The notes under the pieces were generated by a model. The model had not been told where the DNA came from, ran no database searches, and saw only the letters and a program-made list of their open reading frames with translations. 56,047 bases of DNA, taken from positions 1-56,047 of the forward strand of contig JBBIVA010000007.1 in the NCBI GenBank assembly GCA_037439945.1, written 5' to 3'. Within the stretch, counting starts at the first letter, position 1, and every line of letters starts with the position of its first letter. Positions 17,519 to 26,514 of the stretch are shown in pieces. Both the position numbers and the translations under genes were made by a program. The DNA comes from CALEUX01 sp037439945 (lineage in GTDB: Bacteria > Bacteroidota > Bacteroidia > Bacteroidales > Marinilabiliaceae).

Positions 17519-19165
17519 ATGGAATACAAAAACAGTTTAAAACAAATTCTTTTCCCGGTTATAATTGCAACCGTTCTTGTGGTTGGTTTTTATTTTGGCA
17601 GGGTGTGGCAGTCTGGTTTTTACCAGGGAGCCAACGGGAACAGATTATTAATTTATCCGCAAACCAATAAACTTGAAGCTATAATAAAAATTATTGAAGA
17701 AGATTATGTTGACAGTATTAATAAAAAAGAGCTTGTTGAAAAAATTATTCCTGATGTAATAAAGCACCTTGACCCCCATACAGTATATATTCCGGCTGAA
17801 GATTTACTGGCTGCAAACCAGGAGCTTGATGGTAATTTTGGAGGAATTGGGGTTCAGTTTAGTATGCAAAACGATACTGTATTGGTAATTAGTGTTGTAA
17901 AGGGAGGCCCATCAGAAAAAGTTGGAGTTATGCCAGGCGACCGGATTGTGACTGTTAACGACAGTATTATTGCCGGGGTAAAGCTAAACAGCGACAATAT
18001 TGTTGGCATGCTTCGGGGGGAAATAGGAACAAATGTGAGGGTTGGCATAAAAAGGCACAATATAAAATCGCTATATAATTTTGAAATTACCCGTGGAAAT
18101 ATTCCGGTTTTCAGTGTTGAAACATCATATATGATAAGCGATTCTATAGGATATATTAAGGTAAGCCGGTTTGGCCGTAATACATATCAGGAATTTCTTA
18201 CGGCTATGGCAAAACTTAAGGCCCATAACTGCAAAAATGTAGTGGTTGATTTAAGAAATAACTCGGGGGGTTATCTTGATATTGCCATCAGTATGTGCAA
18301 CGAATTTTTAAAGAAAGGCGACCTTATTGTTTATACAGAAGGGCACTCAAGCCCACGCCAGAATGTTTATTCAAATGGTTCGGGTTCGTGCCAGGATATT
18401 GATGTTACTGTATTAATTGATGAAATGAGCGCTTCGGCCAGTGAAATTTTTGCAGGAGCCATACAGGATAACGACCGGGGAATAGTTGTTGGGCGCAGGT
18501 CGTTTGGTAAAGGGCTTGTTCAGCAACAAATGAATTTACCCGATGGAAGTGCACTAAGGCTAACTGTGGCAAGGTATTACACCCCCAGCGGCAGGTGTAT
18601 TCAAAAACCTTATGAAAACGGAGTGGAGGATTATCACCGTGATATTATTTCAAGATTTGAACATGGCGAGTTTTTTGAGAAAGACAGCATTTTAATAGAT
18701 AATTCATTAAAGTATTTTACAAAAGGTGGACGTGTGGTTTATGGCGGAGGAGGGGTTATGCCCGATGTTTTTGTGCCACGTGATACTTTATCATTAACAA
18801 AATATTATTATTCGCTACGCGAAAACGGGCTTATATACCAGTTTGCCTTAAAATACAGTGACATTAACAGGTCGAAACTACAACATTATCAAACTGCCAG
18901 GTCAATTAAAACTTACCTTGACGGACAACCCGTGGCACAGCAATTAGTTAAATTTGCCGAAGAACGTGGTGTTAAATTCAATAAATCGCAGTTTAATAAA
19001 TCGTTTAAGCTTATTGATGTTGAACTTAAGGCGTACATAGCCCGTAATATTATCGATAATGAGGGTTTTTATCCAATAATTAATGAGTTGGATGAAACTG
19101 TTATTGCTGCTGTAAACGAGATAAAATCAGGTAAAGGGGTTTTAAAACTTGTTGAAGAGAATTAA
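17519..19165 (+). CDS. S41 family C-terminal processing protease (first copy)
   Basis: Periplasmic serine protease of the CtpA/Prc type, 548 residues. An N-terminal signal anchor (about 10-26) is followed by a helical region, a PDZ domain (GGIGVQFSM to VMPGDRIVTVNDS, about 105-185) and the peptidase domain with the Ser/Lys dyad: Ser306 in SASASE and Lys331 in FGKGLVQ, 25 residues apart as in the family. C-terminal helices follow. Such enzymes trim C-termini of envelope proteins. A paralogue of similar design is encoded at 54113-55813. Probably co-transcribed with the dCMP deaminase. Confidence 0.93.
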   Translation: MEYKNSLKQILFPVIIATVLVVGFYFGRVWQSGFYQGANGNRLLIYPQTNKLEAIIKIIEEDYVDSINKKELVEKIIPDVIKHLDPHTVYIPAEDLLAANQELDGNFGGIGVQFSMQNDTVLVISVVKGGPSEKVGVMPGDRIVTVNDSIIAGVKLNSDNIVGMLRGEIGTNVRVGIKRHNIKSLYNFEITRGNIPVFSVETSYMISDSIGYIKVSRFGRNTYQEFLTAMAKLKAHNCKNVVVDLRNNSGGYLDIAISMCNEFLKKGDLIVYTEGHSSPRQNVYSNGSGSCQDIDVTVLIDEMSASASEIFAGAIQDNDRGIVVGRRSFGKGLVQQQMNLPDGSALRLTVARYYTPSGRCIQKPYENGVEDYHRDIISRFEHGEFFEKDSILIDNSLKYFTKGGRVVYGGGGVMPDVFVPRDTLSLTKYYYSLRENGLIYQFALKYSDINRSKLQHYQTARSIKTYLDGQPVAQQLVKFAEERGVKFNKSQFNKSFKLIDVELKAYIARNIIDNEGFYPIINELDETVIAAVNEIKSGKGVLKLVEEN

Positions 19166-19231
19166 TAATTTTGTAGGTGAAACCTGTTTGATTATTTAAT
19201 TTTTCTGAAATTTTTCCTAAACAAAGGTACT

Positions 19232-19480
19232 ATGTTGTTAAAAGTTATAATATTTCTTATTGTTTTTTATTATTTAATGAAAATTATAGGCAGAATTTTT
19301 TTACCCCTGTTTATTGCAAACAGGGTGCAAAAAATGGAACAAAACAAAAAGAAAGCCTATAGCGATTATATTAACAAAAAAAAGAAAGAGGAGGGAAAAG
19401 TAACTATCGATGGCAATTACAAAACTTCCTCGACCTATTCAAACAAGGGTGATTACGTAGATTTTGAGGAAATAAAATAA
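19232..19480 (+). CDS. DUF4834 family small membrane protein
   Basis: An 82-residue protein with one N-terminal TM helix (LLKVIIFLIVFYYLMKIIG) and a charged, lysine-rich cytoplasmic tail that ends in a conserved-looking DYVDFEEIK. This matches the Bacteroidota-specific DUF4834 family, whose role is unknown. It follows the S41 protease at 66 bp and ends in a terminator, so it probably closes that operon. Confidence 0.75.
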   Translation: MLLKVIIFLIVFYYLMKIIGRIFLPLFIANRVQKMEQNKKKAYSDYINKKKKEEGKVTIDGNYKTSSTYSNKGDYVDFEEIK

Positions 19481-19505
19481 CCCGGGCTCAATCCGGGTTT
19501 TATTA
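19479..19505 (+). terminator. Terminator overlapping the DUF4834 stop codon
   Basis: Seven-bp stem AACCCGG (19479-19485) with CCGGGTT (19492-19498), followed by TTTATT. The stem overlaps the last two bases of the stop codon. Confidence 0.8.
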
Positions 19506-19537
19506 ACTACTCAAGGGAACGGGTACCTGATAATAAC

Positions 19538-19556
19538 AAAAAACCCACAGGTTTTT
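19538..19556 (-). terminator. Weak terminator candidate after the APS reductase gene
   Basis: AAAAACCC, a short loop and GTTTTT; read on the minus strand it gives a 6-bp stem ending in a T run, about 40 bp past the cysH stop. The stem is short. Confidence 0.35.
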
Positions 19557-19596
19557 ACCAACGTTTCGAATTATTGCCTCCCGCAGGTTGGCTTAT

Positions 19597-20301
19597 TTAT
19601 CTTTTATGCAACCCGCATTCTTTTGATTCAGGGTTTTCCCACCACCAACGGCCTGCCCTTACATCTTCACCCTCCATAACTGCTCTGGTACATGGTTGAC
19701 AGCCAATACTCGGGAAGCCCTTATCGTGTAATACATTATAGGGAACTTTGTTTTCCCTAATATAATCCCAAACCTGTTGTTCGCTCCATAAAGCCAGAGG
19801 GTTAACCTTAACCAGGTTGTTACCTTCGTCCCATTCAATAACACTTATGTTACTGCGGGTAACAGATTGTGATGCCCTAAGGCCGCATATCCATGCCCCC
19901 AATCCTGAAAAAGCTCGTTTTAATGGCTCAATTTTTCGTACATGACAGCAAAGCTTACGGTTTTCAATATTTTCATAAAAAAGGTTTATTCCCTTTTTAT
20001 TCACCATCTCTTCAACCTTGTTTTTATCAGGGAAAAAAATCTCAACCGGCTTTTTGTACTTTCGGGCGGTCCTGTCTATCAATTCATAACTTTCGGGGAA
20101 TAAACGTCCTGTATCGAGAGTAAAAATTGTGATGTGTGGATTAATTTTAACCAACATATCGGTTAAAACCTGGTCTTCGGCACCAAGACTTGATGAAAGT
20201 GCGATTTTATTTCCAAATAAATCTATTGCTCTTTTAATAATTTCCTGGGGTGTTAAAAGTATTAACTCCCCGTTTAAGTCAAATATTTTATCTTTTTGCA
20301 T
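19597..20301 (-). CDS. cysH: Assimilatory APS reductase (CysH family, Fe-S type)
   Basis: Reduces adenylyl sulfate to sulfite in sulfate assimilation. The 234 residues show the PP-loop region (LSSSLGAEDQ), the TLDTGRLFPE segment, the cluster ligands Cys118-Cys119 and Cys201-x-x-Cys204, and the C-terminal ECGLH with catalytic Cys229. Two Cys pairs for a [4Fe-4S] cluster indicate an APS-preferring enzyme; PAPS reductases of the E. coli type lack them. No sulfate adenylyltransferase or sulfite reductase gene is nearby. Convergent with the DUF4834 gene. Complete, ATG start. Confidence 0.9.
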   Translation of the reverse strand: MQKDKIFDLNGELILLTPQEIIKRAIDLFGNKIALSSSLGAEDQVLTDMLVKINPHITIFTLDTGRLFPESYELIDRTARKYKKPVEIFFPDKNKVEEMVNKKGINLFYENIENRKLCCHVRKIEPLKRAFSGLGAWICGLRASQSVTRSNISVIEWDEGNNLVKVNPLALWSEQQVWDYIRENKVPYNVLHDKGFPSIGCQPCTRAVMEGEDVRAGRWWWENPESKECGLHKR

Positions 20302-20447
20302 GGATTTAACGCAATTATGGTGTGTTTAAATTTTGGTTGTTGACAGCAAAATTTAACCCGGTTATGTATCTCTATTTAGGTCTATTTCAGTTTAACGGTT
20401 GTACGCTGTTTTTTTACTTTATGGAAGTTGTTTAATGGCTAAAATAA

Positions 20448-21479
20448 TTAACAATCACCAAAACAAACACCCATCTGCCTTCCTTTTTCTACCAATCCGT
20501 TATCAGGTTCGACCAATTTGATTTTCCCTCCCACCTCATCTAATGGAACCGATGTAATTACACCGTTACGTAGTGCAACCAAGGTCCCAAAGTTTTGTTC
20601 ATTAATTAACTGGGCTGCATATGCCCCAAATCTGGTGGCCAGTATACGGTCGGTGGGTGTTGGGCTTCCGCCCCTTTGTATGTATCCCAGAATAGTTTCC
20701 CTGGTTTCGAGACCTGTCATTTTTCTTATTTGCTTTCCTATAAAAGCGCCGGCAGATTTCTTGGCCATTTTTTCAATACCCTCAGCCACAACAACAATTG
20801 AATATGGTTTCTTTTTTTTACTCCGTTCAATTAAACATTCAGCCACAGCTTCAAGGTTGTAAGGTATTTCAGGGATTAGGATTACATCACCACCGCCGGC
20901 AATTCCCGAATAGAGCCCGATCCATCCTGCCATATGCCCCATTACTTCTATTACCATTACTCTTTTATGCGAGTTGGCTGTTGTATGCAAACGGTCAATT
21001 GCCCCGGTGGCAATATAAACAGCAGTATCAAATCCGAAGGTAACATCAGTACCCCAAACATCGTTGTCGATTGTTTTTGGTACCCCAATAATTTTAAGGC
21101 CTTCCTTTGAAAGCATATTTGCTGTTTTCTGGGTTCCATTGCCACCAATACAAACCAGTGCATCCAAACCCAATTTGTGATAATTTTTTTTAATCTGGTC
21201 GGGTTTGGCAGTAGGGTCCTCCCCCTCAACTTCTTTATAGGGTTTTAACCTTGAGGTCCCTAAAATTGTACCTCCTAGGGTAAGAATTCCTGATAACAAC
21301 TGTTCATTTAATTCAATTGTATCTTTCTCAAGAAGTCCGCTAAATCCATTGATTATGCCTACTACCTCCATTCCATACTGCACTATTGCCGTTTTACCAA
21401 CCCCCCTGATGGCAGCGTTAATCCCGGGGCAATCTCCCCCTGCTGACAAAATTCCAATTTTCATTTTATTCTTTGTCAT
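20448..21479 (-). CDS. pfkA: 6-phosphofructokinase
   Basis: Phosphorylates fructose 6-phosphate to the 1,6-bisphosphate in glycolysis. The 343 residues show GGDCPGINAAIRG (14-26), the hinge GTSRL, the substrate motif PKTIDND (134-140) and GYIQRGGSPTPTDR. Two signature positions are mixed: the phosphate-donor loop reads GGNGTQ (Asn114 where Asp is usual, then Gly115), and Lys135 occupies the place that is Gly in classical ATP enzymes and Lys in PPi enzymes. The donor, ATP or PPi, therefore cannot be read off with certainty. An alternative ATG is five codons in. Single-gene unit. Confidence 0.9.
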   Translation of the reverse strand: MTKNKMKIGILSAGGDCPGINAAIRGVGKTAIVQYGMEVVGIINGFSGLLEKDTIELNEQLLSGILTLGGTILGTSRLKPYKEVEGEDPTAKPDQIKKNYHKLGLDALVCIGGNGTQKTANMLSKEGLKIIGVPKTIDNDVWGTDVTFGFDTAVYIATGAIDRLHTTANSHKRVMVIEVMGHMAGWIGLYSGIAGGGDVILIPEIPYNLEAVAECLIERSKKKKPYSIVVVAEGIEKMAKKSAGAFIGKQIRKMTGLETRETILGYIQRGGSPTPTDRILATRFGAYAAQLINEQNFGTLVALRNGVITSVPLDEVGGKIKLVEPDNGLVEKGRQMGVCFGDC

Positions 21480-21596
21480 ACCCTAAGCATTTAAATATGT
21501 TTTTTTCCTTCCCTTCAACAATTTCAATTCTCAGCAAAATAAAGGAATATCCAAATACCTTCATGAATAAATTAACAACAACAGTAAAAAATATGT

Positions 21597-22475
21597 TTAA
21601 GAATGAAATACCAACAGAGGTATGTCGGTGTGAAAAAGCAATTTGCGTATTATTCCATTGCTAAACAATATTTGCAGTATATTTCGCTTTTTCCTGGTCA
21701 TTGCTAATATATCAATACAGTTTTGAGATGTAAAGTTTTCTATGGTAGAAACAAAATCATTCCCTATTATAATTTGAAAATGAATATTATGGTTCCGGTA
21801 TGTTGAGTCACAGTATTCTTTTAATTTCTTCAGCCCTTTACAATCTTCTTCGGTTTGCTTCTTATGGCAGTAATGAACTGCATAAATTTGGGTGTTAAAT
21901 GGTGAAATTATTCTAATAAGCCTGTGTAATGAAATATAGTCATATTTATTAAACTCAGTTAAAAACATAACTTTCCTTATCATGGATAAATCAATTGATG
22001 AATGAGCCGGAACGGCCAAAACCGGGGCTGTAACTTTTTGAATAACATCGCCTGTGATACTTCCAAGTAGCTCTTTTATAGTTTCTCCTTTGGTTTTTGT
22101 CCCCATAATAATAACATCAAAACCTTCATTCTGGCTAATTGATGAAATAACATCTTCTGGATATCCAAATTCAAACCTGTATTTAAGTGTAATGTTATTT
22201 CTCTGCAACTCATTAAGGGAGTGGATTTTCTCTTCAGTTAACCGCCTGAGCTTTTCCCTTAATTCTTCCTCTCTCTTTTCTGGTTCAACGTCTGATATAG
22301 GATTGTGTAAGACGGCGGTTTTACCAAATTCATCGGGCTCATATTTTGGAGCAAAATTGGCAAAACAATGTAATATGGTAATCTCTGCCGGAAATTTTTC
22401 TGCCAGGTTCAATCCAAATTTTAACGCGTTTATTGAATATTCAGAAAATTTTATTGGTACAAGAACCTTTATCAT
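21597..22475 (-). CDS. Tandem universal stress protein (UspA family)
   Basis: About 292 residues with two Usp domains in tandem. Domain 1 (about 1-145) starts MIKVLVPIKFSEYSINALKF and has the ATP-binding pattern G-x2-G-x9-GS in GTKTKGETIKELLGSITGDV. Domain 2 (about 150-292) is degenerate: the corresponding region MTRKKRNILQILFSNGI lacks the glycines, so it probably does not bind ATP. I start at the inner ATG (22475) because the extra four residues upstream do not fit the family. The protein may be involved in stress survival; no specific target can be read. It stands alone between pfkA and the queA terminator. Confidence 0.88.
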   Translation of the reverse strand: MIKVLVPIKFSEYSINALKFGLNLAEKFPAEITILHCFANFAPKYEPDEFGKTAVLHNPISDVEPEKREEELREKLRRLTEEKIHSLNELQRNNITLKYRFEFGYPEDVISSISQNEGFDVIIMGTKTKGETIKELLGSITGDVIQKVTAPVLAVPAHSSIDLSMIRKVMFLTEFNKYDYISLHRLIRIISPFNTQIYAVHYCHKKQTEEDCKGLKKLKEYCDSTYRNHNIHFQIIIGNDFVSTIENFTSQNCIDILAMTRKKRNILQILFSNGIIRKLLFHTDIPLLVFHS

Positions 22476-22581
22476 GAATATTTGCAAGTTTAAAATTCCA
22501 CCAAATAACTAAAACTATTTACCTTGTTTAGAGATATAAAAGTTATAAAAAAAAAAGGATAGTGGCAAAACAAAAAAGAAA

Positions 22582-22611
22582 CCCGGCCTTTGGTTTAATT
22601 GCCTGGCCGGG
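22582..22611 (-). terminator. Terminator after queA
   Basis: Stem CCCGGCC (22582-22588) with GGCCGGG (22605-22611); an inner TGG/GCC pairing is imperfect. Read on the minus strand it is followed by TTTCTTTTTTGTTT. It closes the ftsX-to-queA operon. Confidence 0.8.
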
Positions 22612-22648
22612 AGATTCTTTCATGCTTTGTTTCTTTAACAAACCTTTA

Positions 22649-23698
22649 CTATAATATAAGCATTGCATCGCCATAAGTACCAAACCGGTATTTTTCCTTA
22701 ACTGCACTTTTGTATGCTTTCATAACCAAATCATAACCCCCAAAGGCAGATACCATCATTAAGAGAGTTGACAGCGGCAGATGAAAGTTTGATATCATAC
22801 AATTTGCCACGCTAAAATCGTATGAAGGGAAAATAAATTTGTTAGTCCAGCCTTCATATGGCTTTACATGCCCGAATGTACTTACTGAGCTTTCAAGGGT
22901 TCGCATAACTGTGGTACCAACTGCACACACTTTCTTTTTCTTGTCTTTGGCAAGGTTAATAATGTCGGCAGCTTTATCGGTAATTACAATCTGCTCCGAG
23001 TCCATTTTATGTTTTGTAAGGTCTTCAACATCAACCGTACGGAAATTACCTAATCCAACATGAAGGGTTACATATGAAAAATGTGTTCCCTTTATTTCGA
23101 GTCTTTTTAAAAGTTCCCTGCTAAAATGCAGCCCTGCTGTGGGTGCAGCCACGGCCCCTTCATTTTGGGCAAATATAGTTTGGTACCGTTCGCTGTCTTC
23201 GGGCTCAACTGGTCGTTTAATAAATTTTGGAAGCGGAGTTTCTCCCAATCCGTAAAGGGCTTTCTTAAACTCATCGTAGGACCCGTCGAAAAGAAACCTC
23301 AATGTACGTCCTCTTGATGTTGTGTTATCAATTACCTCTGCAACCAATAAATCATTGTTACCAAAATATAGTTTGTTCCCAATTCTTATCTTACGGGCCG
23401 GATCAACCAAAACATCCCATAACCTTTGTTCTTTATTCAGTTCCCGAAGTAAGAAAACTTCTATTTCGGCACCGGTTTTTTCTTTATTGCCATACAGGCG
23501 TGCAGGAAAAACTTTTGTATCGTTAAAAACCAATACATCATCCTGATCGAAGTATTCTATTGTTTCCTTGAAAATTCTGTGTTCTATTTTTCCGGTTGAA
23601 CGATGAATTACCATTAACCGCGACTCATCCCTTCTCTCGGTTGGATGAAGCGCTATAAGCTCATCAGGCAGTTTATACTTAAATTTTGATAACTTCAT
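22649..23698 (-). CDS. queA: S-adenosylmethionine:tRNA ribosyltransferase-isomerase
   Basis: Transfers and isomerises the ribosyl group of SAM onto preQ1 in tRNA during queuosine synthesis. From the ATG at 23698 the product has 349 residues and begins MKLSKFKYKLPDELIALHP, the standard QueA start with the PTERRDESRLMV motif. FNDTKVFPARLYG, AAPTAGLHFS, TLHVGLGNFR and MISNFHLPLSTLLMMVSAF are all family signatures. The frame runs upstream to 23815, but that extension overlaps truB and has no family match. Last gene of the operon, 73 bp after truB, followed by a strong terminator. Confidence 0.96.
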   Translation of the reverse strand: MKLSKFKYKLPDELIALHPTERRDESRLMVIHRSTGKIEHRIFKETIEYFDQDDVLVFNDTKVFPARLYGNKEKTGAEIEVFLLRELNKEQRLWDVLVDPARKIRIGNKLYFGNNDLLVAEVIDNTTSRGRTLRFLFDGSYDEFKKALYGLGETPLPKFIKRPVEPEDSERYQTIFAQNEGAVAAPTAGLHFSRELLKRLEIKGTHFSYVTLHVGLGNFRTVDVEDLTKHKMDSEQIVITDKAADIINLAKDKKKKVCAVGTTVMRTLESSVSTFGHVKPYEGWTNKFIFPSYDFSVANCMISNFHLPLSTLLMMVSAFGGYDLVMKAYKSAVKEKYRFGTYGDAMLIL

Positions 23699-23771
23699 GG
23701 CGATAATCAAATTATTGTAATATAGTAGTTTTTTTAATGCAAAAATAAGCCTGGTTTTTACGTTTGGAAAC

Positions 23772-24512
23772 TCATTTTGTTTGATTTTCCTGTAAATATT
23801 TTTCTGTTTGGTCAATTGTTAAAGCCTCTTTTAAATTAAAAGGGCCAATTGCCGTTCGTTGTAAAGCTGACAAATGTGCACCTGATTGCAAAGCTTTACC
23901 TAAATCATAGGCAAATGATCTTATATAAGTTCCTTTACTGCACAGCACCCTGATCTTTGCTGTAAGATTTTCAAATTCAACAATTTCAAGTTCTTTAAAC
24001 TCAACTTCACGATTAATAAGTTCAACTTTGTCACCCTTTCGGGCATGCTCATATGCGCGTTTACCATTTATCTGAATTGCAGAATACTGCGGAGGGGTTT
24101 GCATTTGTTTACCTTTGAACAAATTTAATGCTTCCTTAAGTAATTGCAATGTAATATGGTTTGCTTCAAAAGTCTTATCAATTCCTGTTTCAAGGTCAAA
24201 GGATGGGGTTGTACTTCCAAAGGTTACTGAAGCAATATACTCCTTGTCCATACCCATTAAACTTTCAATTTTCTTTGTAAAACGGCCTGTACATAAAATC
24301 ATTAGTCCCGTTGACAAGGGATCTAGTGTACCGGCATGCCCAACTTTTATTTTTTTTATATCAATAATATTGCGTAGTAGCGACCGTACTTTATTAACAG
24401 CATCAAAAGACGACCATCCAAATGGTTTATCTATAAGCAAAATACGTCCGTCTATAAAATCGCTGGCCCCACAACCGTTAAGCAGTCCATAATTTTTAAA
24501 TAATTCCTCCAT
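23772..24512 (-). CDS. truB: tRNA pseudouridine-55 synthase
   Basis: Makes pseudouridine 55 in the T arm of tRNAs. The 246 residues contain the signature KVGHAGTLDPLSTGLMIL with catalytic Asp64, the N-terminal DKPFGWSSFDAVNKV, and later GKRAYEHARKG and CSKGTYIRSFAYDLG. The protein is short because it lacks an extended C-terminal PUA-type domain, as often in Bacteroidota. Lies 38 bp after uppP and before queA in one operon. Confidence 0.95.
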   Translation of the reverse strand: MEELFKNYGLLNGCGASDFIDGRILLIDKPFGWSSFDAVNKVRSLLRNIIDIKKIKVGHAGTLDPLSTGLMILCTGRFTKKIESLMGMDKEYIASVTFGSTTPSFDLETGIDKTFEANHITLQLLKEALNLFKGKQMQTPPQYSAIQINGKRAYEHARKGDKVELINREVEFKELEIVEFENLTAKIRVLCSKGTYIRSFAYDLGKALQSGAHLSALQRTAIGPFNLKEALTIDQTEKYLQENQTK

Positions 24513-24550
24513 TCAGCCAATAAATTTCTAATATCAAATAAACAGTCTGC

Positions 24551-25357
24551 TTAAAATCCCATCAAATTACCGGTAACCGCAATGGCCCCTATTATACAGC
24601 AATAAATTGCAAACCAAATGAGTTTTCCTTTTTTAACCAGTTCGACCATCCACTTACAGGCAACTAAACCGGCTATAAATGCAGCAACAAAACCGGCTAA
24701 TAATGGTATAAAACCAACACTATCGGTCACCCCTGTGGTTGTGCTGCTTTTAACTATGCTAAGCAAATTTTCGCCGAGTATTGGAACCAATACCATTAAA
24801 AATGAAAACCTTGCTATTTCATTTTTTCTGTTACCAAGAAGAAGCCCTGTTGCAATTGTTGCGCCTGAACGCGAAATTCCGGGCATAACTGCTATTGTTT
24901 GGGCAATTCCAATAATAAAGGCTTCTTTAAACCCAATCTCTTTGTTTCCTGATTTGCGAAAGTAGGCAATCATTAGCAAGCCACCGGTAACCAGAAGCAT
25001 TAATCCCACAATTAACAGGATTGAACCGGAATTAAAAACTGCTTCAACATGGGCTTTAAAAAACAACCCTGTAACTGCAATTGGAACCATAGAAACCGCC
25101 AATGCAGAAATATATTTTGTTTCGGTGTTCCATGAAAATTTGAACAGCCCTTTTAATAACGTACCCACGTCATTTCTAAAAACCACCAATGTACTTAATA
25201 CTGTGGCACCATGAACTGCAACAGTAAAACCAAGATTATCAGCGCTTTCAACTCCTAACAGATGCTTGCCGATTTCGAGATGTCCGCTGCTGCTTACAGG
25301 TAAAAACTCTGTTAACCCTTGTATAATGCCAAGGATTATTGCTTCAATCCAACTCAT
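24551..25357 (-). CDS. uppP: Undecaprenyl-diphosphate phosphatase
   Basis: Membrane phosphatase that converts undecaprenyl diphosphate to the monophosphate carrier used for peptidoglycan and surface polysaccharides; its activity also confers bacitracin tolerance. The 268 residues form about eight TM helices. Both family signatures are clear: GLTEFLPVSSSGHLEIG near the N-terminus and MPGISRSGATIATGLLLG in the second repeat. Gene spacing is tight: 17 bp after the DUF3098 gene. Confidence 0.95.
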   Translation of the reverse strand: MSWIEAIILGIIQGLTEFLPVSSSGHLEIGKHLLGVESADNLGFTVAVHGATVLSTLVVFRNDVGTLLKGLFKFSWNTETKYISALAVSMVPIAVTGLFFKAHVEAVFNSGSILLIVGLMLLVTGGLLMIAYFRKSGNKEIGFKEAFIIGIAQTIAVMPGISRSGATIATGLLLGNRKNEIARFSFLMVLVPILGENLLSIVKSSTTTGVTDSVGFIPLLAGFVAAFIAGLVACKWMVELVKKGKLIWFAIYCCIIGAIAVTGNLMGF

Positions 25358-25374
25358 AAAAAGTGATGATGTTT

Positions 25375-25632
25375 TTATTGTTTTTTATCAACCCGGGGCT
25401 TTTTCATTATTGCATAAATTGCAAACACAAAGCCAAACAATACAACAATGGGGGCCAGTGTTATTCTCTGAAAACCATAAACGGCCTGGCTAAAGACCTC
25501 AGGATCGTCACTTCCACCGCCTATCATAAGAATGAAACCTATAACAACAATTGCAAAGGCAATAGCCAGTAAGATATAATTCTCCTTATCCAGGGCCAGT
25601 TCAAACTTTTTGGTATTTTCTTTTTTTGACAT
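25375..25632 (-). CDS. DUF3098 small membrane protein
   Basis: An 85-residue protein with two TM helices (about YILLAIAFAIVVIGFILMIGG and ITLAPIVVLFGFVFAIYAIM) joined by a loop with GSDDPEVFSQAVYGFQR. This is the DUF3098 family found between ftsX and uppP in Bacteroidota. The position suggests a link to division or the envelope, but no function is established. 12 bp after ftsX. Confidence 0.85.
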   Translation of the reverse strand: MSKKENTKKFELALDKENYILLAIAFAIVVIGFILMIGGGSDDPEVFSQAVYGFQRITLAPIVVLFGFVFAIYAIMKKPRVDKKQ

Positions 25633-25644
25633 AGGAAATAAATT

Positions 25645-26514
25645 TCAAAAATAAAGTTGGTCAGTTTTAAGACGTAAATATTTGTTTACTGCAAAAAATG
25701 TTGATATAAGGGTTATTAAAATACCAATAATAATTACAATTAAAAAAAGGGTTCCAACCAAAAGAATGTCAGAGAAACCTATAACACCTTCAAGCTCCTT
25801 TCCTATACCGTATATCAATAAGGCCAATAGGGCTATTGCAAGAGTTGCCCCTGCCAGACCATGTAAAACGCTTTTCAGGAGGAAAGGCCTTCGGATAAAC
25901 CCTCGTGTTGCTCCAACAAGCTGCATTGTTCGAATGAGAAACCTGCGAGCGTAAACAGAAAGGCGTATTGTGTTGTTAATGAGCGCCATAGATATAAAAA
26001 GCAACAACCCGCTAAACATTGCCAAAACCAGGGTTATTTTCTTTATGTTTTCGCTAACCGCCTGGAGAAGGTTTTTCTGATAATAAACATCCTTTACCTG
26101 TGGAAAGTTCATAACCTCGGCTTCTATTAAAGCCATACTATCGGGGTTTGCCCATTGTGCCGCCAGTTTAACTTCAATTGACGACAAAAGAGGGTTATAA
26201 CCTAAAAACTCAACAAAATCTTCGCCCAGCTCATCCTTGAGGATTTTAGCAGCCTGGTCCTTATCTACATATTCAACCAAACGTGCATAAGGGGCGGCAC
26301 TTAAAATTTTTTGCAACCGTTTAACTTCGGCTTCACGGGCATTATCTTTTATTAATATGGTAAATCCAAGATTTTCCTTAACATGCACTGCCAGTCTTTG
26401 GGCATTTAATATCAAAAAACCGATGATACCCAACAAAAACAAAACCAGTGAAATGCTGATAATTGTAGTTGCATATGAGCTGCGAAGCTTGCGCCTTGCG
26501 TTAGTATTCATCAT
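25645..26514 (-). CDS. ftsX: Cell-division permease-like protein FtsX
   Basis: A 289-residue inner-membrane protein that with the ATPase FtsE regulates cell-wall hydrolases at the septum. Topology fits: one N-terminal TM helix (IISISLVLFLLGIIGFLIL), a periplasmic domain of about 110 residues with FTILIKDNAREAEVKRLQKI, then three TM helices with the FtsX/MacB-type fold. ftsE is not adjacent. First gene of the ftsX-DUF3098-uppP-truB-queA operon; the start ATG pair at 26514/26511 is shortly after a candidate -7 box. Confidence 0.93.
   Translation of the reverse strand: MMNTNARRKLRSSYATTIISISLVLFLLGIIGFLILNAQRLAVHVKENLGFTILIKDNAREAEVKRLQKILSAAPYARLVEYVDKDQAAKILKDELGEDFVEFLGYNPLLSSIEVKLAAQWANPDSMALIEAEVMNFPQVKDVYYQKNLLQAVSENIKKITLVLAMFSGLLLFISMALINNTIRLSVYARRFLIRTMQLVGATRGFIRRPFLLKSVLHGLAGATLAIALLALLIYGIGKELEGVIGFSDILLVGTLFLIVIIIGILITLISTFFAVNKYLRLKTDQLYF

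Noticed and set aside
23699..23815. N-terminal extension of QueA
   Set aside because: Overlaps truB and lacks any match to QueA proteins, which begin at the ATG at 23698.
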